Positions 49,782 through 57,072 of a stretch of 64,000 nt of DNA are shown here, one piece after another. The notes under the pieces are model-generated. The model was not told the DNA's origin, searched no databases, and worked only from the letters and a program-made list of their open reading frames with translations. The stretch covers positions 62,001 through 126,000 of the forward strand of contig JACJJM010000005.1 of NCBI GenBank assembly GCA_016900015.1, written 5' to 3'. The translations under genes and the position numbers were made by a program. Each line of letters begins with the position of its first letter. Positions within the stretch are counted from its first letter, which is position 1. Source of the stretch: Phocaeicola coprophilus (GTDB lineage: Bacteria > Bacteroidota > Bacteroidia > Bacteroidales > Bacteroidaceae).

Positions 49782-51014
49782 TTATTTACGTTGATATTGT
49801 GACCAATCTGTTCCATCTGATGACGGAATTTCATATTCGGAATACTTATCTTGCTGATTAGGGTCAAGAGTCCATACATTTTCTTTCACATCTCGTTGTA
49901 TACCTTGACTTGTCAATATGAATTCACGCATTTCATCGATGGTTTTAGGACGCTTATATTCATATCCTTCATCTAATCCCCAACGCTTCTCCAAGAGATT
50001 ATATAAGAGCGCAACATCTTCATCCTTATTCATATCATAATCTCTTGACTGGCCTTTTCCTCCGGAAATATGTATCTTCCCATAGTCCTTTTTATTACCG
50101 TTGCTTCCACCTTTCCTGGCGCGTTCTGTTTGTGCCTTTTTCAGTTCAATGTCAGCTTGCACTCTTTGAGGCATATAATCATTATTCAACTTTTCGCCAC
50201 GAAGCCGTTCATTAACCAAAGCTATATCTGCATCCAACTTGTTTCGCTTCGCAGCCTCTGTGCCCAAAGCAGCTTCAGCAGCTTTAGCACGTGCCAGGTT
50301 TACAGGATTATTTTGTTTCAAGTTCTCCAAAAATATCTGTTGCTGGAATTTCTGTGCAGCAGCATCACGAGCAGCATCCTCGGCTCGTTGCTGACCCAAA
50401 ATTGCCATATAATCCTTATAACGTGAATTATCTAAAGCATCCTGATAAGCCCGCAACTGGTCAATACGTTGCTGGCCTGCAGCAATAGGTTGCAGCCTCA
50501 TCGCCGGATTGCCATTGACCGTACGGACATAGTTGACAAGGTTTGCCAAAACATTACCAATGGCATTGACACGTTCGGCCCTGCGAAGTTTTTGCTCTTG
50601 CTTCGCCTCTTGTTCTGCACTTTGGAAGGGATTGTGGCCTGCTAAATTCGAATACAATTCCGCAAAAGAAAGCGGTTGCATGCCATTCTCCGCACGATAC
50701 TGTGACACGCCACCAATATATCCGGCACGAGTCAACGTAGGGTCAATCTTGACGGCCTCATCATAACTGGCAGCTCTTCTCCAATCCCTCGTGTCGGTAC
50801 CCGGCCTTATATTGGGTTGTTCTATCTGTGTCGGCAAAATTGTTCCTTGCGCCGCCTGCCGAATAGGACGCACAGAAGTACTTCTCCAGTCCCCAGTGTC
50901 AGCTGACTGTTCTATTCGTGCCGGCAGGGGCGTTCCTTGCGCTGCTTGCCGAATAGGTTGTACGGAAGGCGTTTGTTGGCCGATACGTTTATTGACACGT
51001 TCTATAATATCCAT
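49782..51014 (-). CDS. Predicted injected internal virion protein with duplicated N-terminal segment
   Basis: 410 residues, rich in Ala, Gln and Arg, mainly long helices (QRAEDAARDAAAQKFQQQIF). Near the N-terminus a segment is present twice: QPIRQAAQGTPLPARIEQ and RPIRQAAQGTILPTQIEQ, each followed by an x-x-DWR sequence. There is no membrane segment. It lies between the 156-residue virion protein and the giant protein in the same operon, the usual place for ejection proteins that form or line the DNA channel. The last residues end WSQYQRK. The role is inferred from composition and position. Confidence 0.6.
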   Translation of the reverse strand: MDIIERVNKRIGQQTPSVQPIRQAAQGTPLPARIEQSADTGDWRSTSVRPIRQAAQGTILPTQIEQPNIRPGTDTRDWRRAASYDEAVKIDPTLTRAGYIGGVSQYRAENGMQPLSFAELYSNLAGHNPFQSAEQEAKQEQKLRRAERVNAIGNVLANLVNYVRTVNGNPAMRLQPIAAGQQRIDQLRAYQDALDNSRYKDYMAILGQQRAEDAARDAAAQKFQQQIFLENLKQNNPVNLARAKAAEAALGTEAAKRNKLDADIALVNERLRGEKLNNDYMPQRVQADIELKKAQTERARKGGSNGNKKDYGKIHISGGKGQSRDYDMNKDEDVALLYNLLEKRWGLDEGYEYKRPKTIDEMREFILTSQGIQRDVKENVWTLDPNQQDKYSEYEIPSSDGTDWSQYQRK

Positions 51015-51025
51015 ACATCATCCTC

Positions 51026-51496
51026 CTACGCTTTTCCACCTATCATGCCTGTAGCAGCTCCAATACCAGCTTCCAGCAATCCGCCTAAAGCCTCCGTTTC
51101 AGCTTGTGCCTGTTGCAGCCTTACATTGTTAATTGCATCCGTATACTGTCTGTTAGCCGACAAATAATTTTGCATAGCTTGGTCTTTTGTTGCCGTAGCA
51201 TTCCGTGCTATATCTGTAGTAATACCTGCAACAGCATTGGTCGCAGCTTGCTTTGACAAAGAGGCTGATTCCGGAGTCGCACCAGTCACCGCTGCCCGTG
51301 CAGCAGCTCTTCGATTGCTGTCTGACAACAATTCACGGGCTTCTGTTAACGCAGCTTGATTTTCACTGCGTTGAAGTTGATCCATATCTGCCAGGTTCTT
51401 ATAATATCCCATTTCCAAGTCCTTGGCATTATTCAAGTCCTTGGTTGCCTTTTTATAAGCACCATTTGTACCGAAAAGTTTAGAAAGGAATCCCAT
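51026..51496 (-). CDS. Predicted internal virion/ejection protein
   Basis: 156 residues. It starts MGFLSKLFGTNGAYKKATKD, is helical throughout with Ala/Gln/Asn-rich repeats, and ends in a short glycine-rich hydrophobic segment (GGLLEAGIGAATGMIGGKA) that could insert in a membrane. Such small Ala-rich proteins are typical first genes of podovirus ejection modules. It is first behind the late-type promoter at 51522-51561, with the 410-residue and giant genes following. Confidence 0.6.
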   Translation of the reverse strand: MGFLSKLFGTNGAYKKATKDLNNAKDLEMGYYKNLADMDQLQRSENQAALTEARELLSDSNRRAAARAAVTGATPESASLSKQAATNAVAGITTDIARNATATKDQAMQNYLSANRQYTDAINNVRLQQAQAETEALGGLLEAGIGAATGMIGGKA

Positions 51497-51521
51497 CTTA
51501 TATATTTTTTAATAAATTGCT

Positions 51522-51561
51522 CGAAATTAATGTGTTATTTTTGCAAAGAATGGAAATCTTA
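51522..51561 (-). promoter_or_regulatory. Late-type phage promoter for ejection/giant operon
   Basis: Minus strand: TAAGATTTCCA (51561-51551, one mismatch to TAAGATTTACA), 21 bases, TAATTTCG (51529-51522, one mismatch to TAnnTTTG), then 25 bases to the start codon. It is the fourth copy with the identical spacing. Confidence 0.55.
51536..51543 (+). promoter_or_regulatory. -7 box (TATTTTTG) for the 170-residue gene
   Basis: TATTTTTG fits TAnnTTTG, 24 bases before the ATG at 51568, and overlaps the divergent late-type promoter on the opposite strand, so the two may compete. Confidence 0.5.
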
Positions 51562-51567
51562 TAACAC

Positions 51568-52080
51568 ATGAAGATCGGAGACAGGATACAACTAATAGGA
51601 ACTGATTGGGAAGGTACTATTATCAATATCGTTTCTAATGGTATAGCCATTGTCACACTTGATAATGGTATTGAAATGCATACACCTTTCGACCGTATTA
51701 CAATTATGGGTGACACTCCATCATGTAATACAGAACGCGACGAAAGAGGACGATTTGTCGCCGGGCATAAAAAATTAGGAATAAAACGAAAACTAAAAAA
51801 TGTTCGACAGACAAGAAAAGAACTCTTAGAACAACTTCAACCATACATTTCCGACATCGGTTCTATCATTGCTTTAATAGACGCACCGGAAGACAAAATA
51901 TTAGCAATTACCCGCATGATGAAATTCTGTGTCCCGACTTACTCTACTGTTGAATTTAGTGAGACAACTCCTCGTTCACTTACAGCTGAAGAGAAGTTAG
52001 TCCAACTTAATGCGAAATACAATAATCTCCCAGATCCAACAGAAACCAACCTTGAAGATGAAGAAAATGATGTTGGCTGA
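51568..52080 (+). CDS. Phage protein with terminase-small-like basic motif
   Basis: 170 residues. The N-terminal 50 form a small beta domain (MKIGDRIQLIGTDWEGTIIN). RDERGRFVAGHKKLGIKRKL near residue 57 resembles the GRFAPG-x-KLG motif seen in small terminase and DUF5681-like proteins. The C-terminus is helical and acidic. It is the last phage gene before the attachment site, on its own promoter. A packaging or DNA-binding role is tentative. Confidence 0.55.
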   Translation: MKIGDRIQLIGTDWEGTIINIVSNGIAIVTLDNGIEMHTPFDRITIMGDTPSCNTERDERGRFVAGHKKLGIKRKLKNVRQTRKELLEQLQPYISDIGSIIALIDAPEDKILAITRMMKFCVPTYSTVEFSETTPRSLTAEEKLVQLNAKYNNLPDPTETNLEDEENDVG

Positions 52081-52133
52081 CAAAATTAGTCATAATTGTA
52101 ACCTACCAATTATACATACATATTATCTCTACC

Positions 52134-52141
52134 TATCTTTG
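52134..52141 (+). promoter_or_regulatory. -7 box (TATCTTTG) in the gene-free right end
   Basis: TATCTTTG matches TAnnTTTG. No ORF of normal appearance follows, but a hairpin with a T-run ends about 105 bases downstream. Confidence 0.4.
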
Positions 52142-52147
52142 CCTTGC

Positions 52148-52253
52148 ATTAAAGTTAGTCATAAAAAATTAGGGTATGTATTTTTAAGGTAAAACGTAAA
52201 ACACAAAGACTGCTAAAAGAAGAGGGGCTGTGAAGTTCCTCTTCTCTATTTTT
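52148..52253 (+). ncRNA. Candidate small RNA near the attachment site
   Basis: The interval runs from the expected start after TATCTTTG to the hairpin AGAAGAGG/CCTCTTCT (52218-52225, 52238-52245) and the following CTATTTTTA. The direct repeat TTAGTCATAA occurs at about 52085 and 52154. It is gene-free and compact, but nothing more is known. Confidence 0.3.
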
Positions 52254-52410
52254 ACTCACTTCCACCGTGAATATTTTATGCAATCAATATATATAATATA
52301 TTTGCATATTAGTAATAACAACAACCAAACACAACACTTGCAAAAAGGTTTGTCGAAAGGTTTGTCGCAAGTTTTTTTTAATGTCATAAAAGGATTTGTA
52401 TTTCAAAAAG
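52254..52410. other. Gene-free stretch before the attachment site
   Basis: Very AT-rich. It contains one more TATATTTG box (52297-52304) and a tandem GGTTTGTCGAAA / GGTTTGTCGCAA repeat followed by a T-run (about 52345-52378). No convincing gene is seen. The tandem repeat may belong to the recombination site. Confidence 0.4.
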
Positions 52411-52478
52411 ATAGCGTATCCGACTATGACGCCCTTCTAAGGCGTGGGTCCTGCGTTCGAATCGCAGCGGAATCACCA
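52411..52478 (+). other. tRNA-Arg(TCT) 3' fragment: phage attachment site
   Basis: The anticodon stem ACGCC/GGCGT encloses CTTCTAA (anticodon TCT). The T arm CTGCG-TTCGAAT-CGCAG and the 3' acceptor strand CGGAATC plus ACCA follow (52468-52478). A functional gene would need GATTCCG about 60 bases upstream, but TTTCAAAAAG and neighbours stand there instead, and the D arm lacks its GG. The fragment therefore looks like the duplicated end of a tRNA gene into which the phage integrated. The intact gene should be at the other prophage end. Confidence 0.8.
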
Positions 52479-52487
52479 AGCAAGAAT

Positions 52488-52529
52488 AGCTGATTTGCCA
52501 AATCAAATGTTTGCAAATCAGCTTTTTTG
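52488..52529 (+). terminator. Intrinsic terminator after the tRNA fragment
   Basis: AGCTGATTTGC (52488-52498) pairs with GCAAATCAGCT (52513-52523), followed by TTTTTTG. It fits the terminator of the original tRNA unit and marks the start of host sequence. Confidence 0.8.
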
Positions 52530-52678
52530 TTTTCTTACGTAACAAATCGGAGCATCCGGCATCAGACCGAGACCGAAACATTCAGCTGACGAAGCCGCAC
52601 TTTCCGACACTTTCACACGGAGCACACAGCCTATGCCCACAAGGTGTCCGCCGAGCACTTTTCTTCATTGCTCCCGGA

Positions 52679-52705
52679 TTGCTTCCAAAATTCGTATTAT
52701 CTTTG
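52679..52705 (+). promoter_or_regulatory. Promoter of the AspT/YidE-type transporter gene
   Basis: The -7 box TATCTTTG is at 52698-52705 with TTG at 52679-52681, 16 bases upstream (shorter than the usual 19). The start codon is 30 bases downstream. Between the terminator at 52529 and this promoter no gene was seen. Confidence 0.5.
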
Positions 52706-52735
52706 CAGTCCATTTCAAAAAACGTATAGACTCAC

Positions 52736-54397
52736 ATGGATTGGATTAAGGACATAATACTGGAACATTCAGCTTTACAAGCACTTATCGTGATTTCTCT
52801 ATTATCGGCCATAGGCCTCATGCTGGGAAGGATACGCGTATGGGGCGTGTCGCTGGGTGTCACATTCGTATTTTTTGTTGGCATTTTAGCAGGCCATCTA
52901 GGAATCTCTGTCGATGCCGACATGCTCAACTATGCTGAAAGTTTTGGCCTTGTACTCTTCGTGTATGCATTAGGGCTGCAAGTGGGACCGGGCTTTTTCA
53001 GTTCATTCCGCACCGGCGGTTTGCGACTCAATCTCCTGGGGGCAGGCGTTGTTCTGCTGGGCACGTTGGTCGCCATCGGGTTGTGTTATCTCACACCCAT
53101 ATCCATGTCCGACATGGTGGGCATACTCTGCGGAGCCACAACCAACACTCCGGCACTCGGCGCTGCCCAGCAGGCACTGAAACAACTCGGCCTGGACAGT
53201 AGTGGAGCAGCCTTGGGATGTGCAGTCACATATCCCCTGGGAGTGGTGGGAGTCATCCTGGCTCTCATCGTCGTGCGCAAACTATGGATACGCAGCACAG
53301 ACGACAATGCTTCATCTTCTGAATCTCAAGACCATACATTCATTGCGACCTACCAAGTGCACAACCCCGGCATTATCGGAAAAAACCTGAAAGAGATTGC
53401 CGCACATGCCGGACACCGGTTTGTCGTGTCACGTCTATGGCGGAATGGCAACGTCAGCATCCCCACCTTTGACACGGAACTGCATGAAGGTGACCGCCTG
53501 CTTGTCATTACCAATGATAAAGATGCCCCTAGCCTGACCATGCTCTTCGGCGAACAAGAACAAACGGACTGGAACAAGGAAGACATCGACTGGAATGCCA
53601 TTGACAGCAAGATGGTGTCAAGACGTATCATCGTGACTCGTCCGGAAATCAACGGCAAACGTCTTGGCTCTCTGCGCCTACGCAACGCTTTTGGCATCAA
53701 TATCACCCGTATCTATCGCAGTGGCATCCAGTTGCTTGCCACTCCTGATCTCATACTTCAGCTAGGCGACCGCCTGACGGTCGTGGGAGAAGCACCTGCC
53801 GTACAAAATGTGGAAAAAGTGCTGGGTAATGCAGTCAAGAGCCTCAAAGAGCCCAATCTCGTGTCCATATTTATAGGTATCACATTGGGCCTCATCCTCG
53901 GTTCGATTCCCATCGCCATCCCGGGAGTGGAACTCCCCGTCCGTCTGGGGCTGGCCGGTGGCCCCATCGTGGTGGGCATCCTGATAGGCACATTCGGCCC
54001 GCGCATCCACATGATTACTTACACGACCCACAGTGCCAACCTGATGCTCCGCGCATTGGGACTGTCCATCTACCTGGCATGTCTGGGGCTTGATGCCGGT
54101 GCGGATTTCTTCGAAACAGTCTTCCGTCCGGAAGGCGCACTATGGATTGGGGCCGGATTCCTCATTACATTCGTCCCCGTCGTGGTGATGGCATTGCTTT
54201 CATGCCGAGTTTGGAAAGTTGATTTCGGCTACGTGGCGGGCATGCTGTGCGGAAGTATGGCCAATCCCATGGCGCTCAATTATGCCAATGACACCATCGC
54301 CGGCGACCACCCGGCAGTGTCCTACGCGACGGTGTATCCATTCTGTATGTTCCTGCGTGTCATTGTGGCCCAACTGGTGGTGATGAGCTTTTTGTAA
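52736..54397 (+). CDS. AspT/YidE-type antiporter family transporter
   Basis: 553 residues. Two sets of about five or six membrane helices (residues 15-185 and 380-553) flank two RCK_C/TrkA-C domains (about 200-280 and 290-370; GIIGKNLKEIAAHAGHRFVV and EINGKRLGSLRLRNAFGINI). The signature GATTNTPALGAA of the aspartate:alanine exchanger family appears near residue 138, and its counterpart GSMANPMALNYAN near 505. The substrate cannot be read from the sequence. Homologous YidE/YbjL-type proteins are common in Bacteroidales. It is a single-gene unit next to the prophage site. Confidence 0.88.
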   Translation: MDWIKDIILEHSALQALIVISLLSAIGLMLGRIRVWGVSLGVTFVFFVGILAGHLGISVDADMLNYAESFGLVLFVYALGLQVGPGFFSSFRTGGLRLNLLGAGVVLLGTLVAIGLCYLTPISMSDMVGILCGATTNTPALGAAQQALKQLGLDSSGAALGCAVTYPLGVVGVILALIVVRKLWIRSTDDNASSSESQDHTFIATYQVHNPGIIGKNLKEIAAHAGHRFVVSRLWRNGNVSIPTFDTELHEGDRLLVITNDKDAPSLTMLFGEQEQTDWNKEDIDWNAIDSKMVSRRIIVTRPEINGKRLGSLRLRNAFGINITRIYRSGIQLLATPDLILQLGDRLTVVGEAPAVQNVEKVLGNAVKSLKEPNLVSIFIGITLGLILGSIPIAIPGVELPVRLGLAGGPIVVGILIGTFGPRIHMITYTTHSANLMLRALGLSIYLACLGLDAGADFFETVFRPEGALWIGAGFLITFVPVVVMALLSCRVWKVDFGYVAGMLCGSMANPMALNYANDTIAGDHPAVSYATVYPFCMFLRVIVAQLVVMSFL

Positions 54398-54438
54398 TGA
54401 AAATGTAACTTTGTAACACGAATGTAATATGTGTAACA

Positions 54439-54468
54439 TTGTGGGATGAAGCGGATGACGTATCTTTG
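54439..54468 (+). promoter_or_regulatory. Promoter of the phosphate transporter gene (host consensus)
   Basis: TTG at 54439-54441, 19 bases, TATCTTTG at 54461-54468: an exact Bacteroidetes promoter. It also shows that an in-frame ATG at 54439 cannot be the start. Confidence 0.75.
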
Positions 54469-54501
54469 CAGCGTGATTTTTATAACTACTTAAAACATTT
54501 T

Positions 54502-56769
54502 ATGGAAACAATCTACTTAGGACTCGTCATCTTCCTATTTATGCTTGCCGTGTTTGACCTCTGGGTCGGGGTCAGTAACGATGCCGTAAATTTCCTCAAT
54601 TCGGCTATCGGCGCCAAAGCAGCCACGTTCAGAACCATCATGATCATTGCCGCTATCGGAATCTTCTGCGGAGCCACCATGAGCAGTGGTATGATGGACA
54701 TCGCCCGACACGGAATCTTCAGGCCGGAACAGTTTTACCTAAACGAATTGATGTGCATCTTCATTGCGGTCATGGTGACAGACATCATCTTGCTGGACAT
54801 CTTCAATTCTCTAGGATTCCCCACCTCCACCACCGTCTCCATGGTATTCTCACTGCTAGGCGGAACAACAGGCCTGACCATCGTCAAACTGGCTCACGAC
54901 AACACAGGATTAGGATTTGCCGACCTAGTCAACACAGAAAAGGCACTCTCAGTCATCATCGCCATCTTCGTCTCGGTGGCCATCGCATTCTTCTTCGGGA
55001 CAGTCGTCCAATTCATCGCTCGCCTCATTTTTACATTCAATTATAAGTCGCACCTGAAGTGGCGCATCGGCCTCTTCGGCGGTATTGCAGCCACAGCCAT
55101 CTGCTACTTCATGCTGGTGAAAGGCATACGTGACATGAGCTTCATGACACCCGACATGCAACACTATCTCGACAGCCACAGCATGGAGTTCATCGTCTTC
55201 GGACTTATCTTCTTCACCCTGCTGATGCAAATCCTCCACTGGCTGAAAGTCAATGTGTTCAAGGTCGTAGTCCTGCTGGGCACATTCGCATTGGCCATGT
55301 CATTTGCTGGCAATGACCTTGTAAACTTCATCGGTGTACCTCTCGCCGGATTCTCTTCCTATCAAGACTATATGGCAGCCGGCGGAGGCGATGTCGCCCA
55401 ACACGCCATGGGAGCACTCAACGCTCCGGCCCATACGCCCATCTATTTCTTGGCTATCGCAGGCGTTGTGATGGTCATATCCTTAATGACTTCCAAGAAG
55501 GCCCACAATGTGGTGAAGACTTCTGTCGACTTGGCCCGCCAGGACGTGGGCGACGAAATGTTCGGCTCCTCACGCATGGCACGCTCCATCGTGCGCGCCA
55601 CAACGACGGCATTCAACACCGTCATCAGCGTCACTCCCATGCCCATCAGAGCCTGGGTGCGCAAACGCTTCAATCAAGACGAAATCATCCTGGCCAACGG
55701 TGCAGCCTTCGACTTGGTGCGTGCGTCAGTCAATCTGGTACTTGCCGGCCTGCTCATCGCCCTGGGAACATCTCTGAAACTCCCCTTGTCGACCACGTAT
55801 GTAGCCTTCATGGTTGCCATGGGTTCGTCCTTGGCTGACCGGGCATGGGGACGCGAAAGTGCCGTGTTCCGTATCACGGGCGTACTCTCCGTCATCGGCG
55901 GATGGTTCATCACGGCCGGAGCTGCGTTCTTGTTCTGCTTCACCATCACGCTGATCATGTACTTCGGAGGAATCGTAGCCATCGTGGCCATGATTGTCAT
56001 AGCCATCGTGCGCCTCATTTACAGCCATAAGAAATACAACAAAAAGCTCAAAGCCGAAATCCCGGACGATTTGTTCCGCCGTATCGTAGCTTCAAAGGAC
56101 AAGAAAGAGACCTTGAACTTGCTCTGCCAACACATCGCCGACAACCAATCGCTCTACTTGGACTTTGTCATCAACACTTACACACAAATCACCGACGGAT
56201 TTGTCAACGATGACCTCCGCAGCCTGCGACGCGCCGACAGTGCATTGCGCACCGAGAAAAGCGCCCTGAAGAAAATGCGCCGCAAGGAAATGGTCGGCAT
56301 GCAGCGCATCGACAAGGAAATCGCCATTGAGAAGAACACGTGGTTCCACCTGGGAAGCAACAGTTGCCAACAAATCATGTACTGCCTGCGACGCATCTGC
56401 GAACCATGCGAAGAACATGTGGACAACAACTTCAAGCCCATGCCCAAAGAGTTGGTCAAAGAGTTCATCCCCCTGCGCGACACGCTGGTCTACCTGCTGA
56501 AGCGCACGCACGACGTGATTGACGGCGCACACTATGAGGAAGTGGACGAGATACGCGCTGAATGCGACTGCCTGAAAGAGGCTCTCTCACGCACCCGCAA
56601 GTTGCAGATGAACCGCATGCAGGACGAAAAGAGCAACCTCACCGTGTCTTACGTCTACCTGAACATCCTCCAGGAGACACAGGAACTCGTCAGCTCGCTG
56701 CGCCACCTGCTACGTGCTGCCCGCCGTTTCCAAACGAACGAATACGAAGCTGCTGAAAGCGAGGCTTAA
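54502..56769 (+). CDS. PiT-family inorganic phosphate transporter with cytoplasmic C-terminal domain
   Basis: 755 residues from METIYLGLVIFLFML. PiT signatures are present twice: GVSNDAVNFLNSAIG near residue 30 and SFAGNDLVNFIGVPLAG near residue 270. About ten to twelve membrane helices lie in the first 530 residues. The last 220 are a charged helical domain resembling PhoU (LRRADSALRTEKSALKKMRR), probably regulating uptake. Transport is of phosphate with a cation. A strong terminator follows. Bacteroidales PiT proteins of about 750 residues with such a tail are usual. Confidence 0.88.
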   Translation: METIYLGLVIFLFMLAVFDLWVGVSNDAVNFLNSAIGAKAATFRTIMIIAAIGIFCGATMSSGMMDIARHGIFRPEQFYLNELMCIFIAVMVTDIILLDIFNSLGFPTSTTVSMVFSLLGGTTGLTIVKLAHDNTGLGFADLVNTEKALSVIIAIFVSVAIAFFFGTVVQFIARLIFTFNYKSHLKWRIGLFGGIAATAICYFMLVKGIRDMSFMTPDMQHYLDSHSMEFIVFGLIFFTLLMQILHWLKVNVFKVVVLLGTFALAMSFAGNDLVNFIGVPLAGFSSYQDYMAAGGGDVAQHAMGALNAPAHTPIYFLAIAGVVMVISLMTSKKAHNVVKTSVDLARQDVGDEMFGSSRMARSIVRATTTAFNTVISVTPMPIRAWVRKRFNQDEIILANGAAFDLVRASVNLVLAGLLIALGTSLKLPLSTTYVAFMVAMGSSLADRAWGRESAVFRITGVLSVIGGWFITAGAAFLFCFTITLIMYFGGIVAIVAMIVIAIVRLIYSHKKYNKKLKAEIPDDLFRRIVASKDKKETLNLLCQHIADNQSLYLDFVINTYTQITDGFVNDDLRSLRRADSALRTEKSALKKMRRKEMVGMQRIDKEIAIEKNTWFHLGSNSCQQIMYCLRRICEPCEEHVDNNFKPMPKELVKEFIPLRDTLVYLLKRTHDVIDGAHYEEVDEIRAECDCLKEALSRTRKLQMNRMQDEKSNLTVSYVYLNILQETQELVSSLRHLLRAARRFQTNEYEAAESEA

Positions 56770-56800
56770 AGCCCGTACACGACATACAGCTATCCCCCGA

Positions 56801-56843
56801 CGGAAGCGCATCCCGACAGACGACGGATGCGCTTCCGTTTTTT
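56801..56843 (+). terminator. Intrinsic terminator of the phosphate transporter gene
   Basis: CGGAAGCGCATCC (56801-56813) and GGATGCGCTTCCG (56825-56837) form a perfect 13-bp stem with an 11-base loop, followed by TTTTTTAT. Confidence 0.9.
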
Positions 56844-56883
56844 ATCCCTATGCCTCCCGCTCCAATCTATATCAGTATGCCGT

Positions 56884-56975
56884 CGTTCTTAGATGTACAT
56901 CCAAGCATGCTCCGATGTACATCCGGGAATGCTGGGATGTACATCCGGGAGCACTCCGATGTACATCTAAGAACG
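56884..56975. repeat. Array of four GATGTACATC palindromes at 22-bp period
   Basis: Perfect palindromes GATGTACATC start at 56892, 56914, 56936 and 56958, exactly 22 bases apart. The outer copies extend into an 18-bp inverted repeat (CGTTCTTAGATGTACATC at 56884-56901 and its complement at 56958-56975), so the whole array is also one hairpin. The spacers (CAAGCATGCTCC and similar) are partly alike. It lies between two terminators of convergent genes and is not a promoter region. The gap 56770-57072 holds no gene. Confidence 0.85.
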
Positions 56976-57003
56976 GCTACATACGGACGTATCCACAGAC
57001 ACA

Positions 57004-57053
57004 AAAGGGGGCGTGCAGGATTGACACCGGGCCAACTCCTGCACGCCCCCTTT
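57004..57053 (-). terminator. Intrinsic terminator of the rfbA-rfbB operon
   Basis: A perfect 17-bp stem (57004-57020 with 57037-57053, AAAGGGGGCGTGCAGGA) sits 20 bases after the rfbB stop and ends in TTTTG on the minus strand. Confidence 0.85.
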
Positions 57054-57072
57054 GCCTTGTGCGCCGCCGGGG

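Larger units (their letters stand above)
1..52478. mobile_element. Integrated tailed phage (prophage), left end outside window
   Basis: The region contains a large terminase, portal, capsid, scaffold, tail nozzle, injected proteins, repressor with operators, and replication/modification genes, so it is a phage genome. The right limit is a tRNA-Arg 3' fragment at 52411-52478. No integrase, endolysin or holin gene was recognised inside the window; these and most tail-fibre genes should lie to the left of position 1. Virion genes are GC-rich, while the immunity genes, the metallopeptidase moron and the 29300-33113 block are visibly AT-richer, indicating a mosaic origin. Because the left end is unseen, total length and intactness cannot be judged. 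Confidence 0.9.

Noticed and set aside
52402-52478. Functional tRNA-Arg gene
   Set aside because: The 5' acceptor strand and a normal D loop are missing; only the 3' part fits.
1-52478. Mu-like or conjugative element instead of a prophage
   Set aside because: No transposase pair, relaxase or type IV secretion genes; terminase, portal and capsid with a tRNA attachment site point to a tailed temperate phage. The polyvalent domains also occur in conjugative elements but here follow ejection-protein genes.
52230-52493. 87-codon frame across the attachment site
   Set aside because: It reads through the tandem repeat and the tRNA fragment; no protein-like composition.
56884-56975. CRISPR array
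   Set aside because: The four units have only 12-base spacers that resemble each other, the repeats are 10-bp palindromes, and no cas gene is near.
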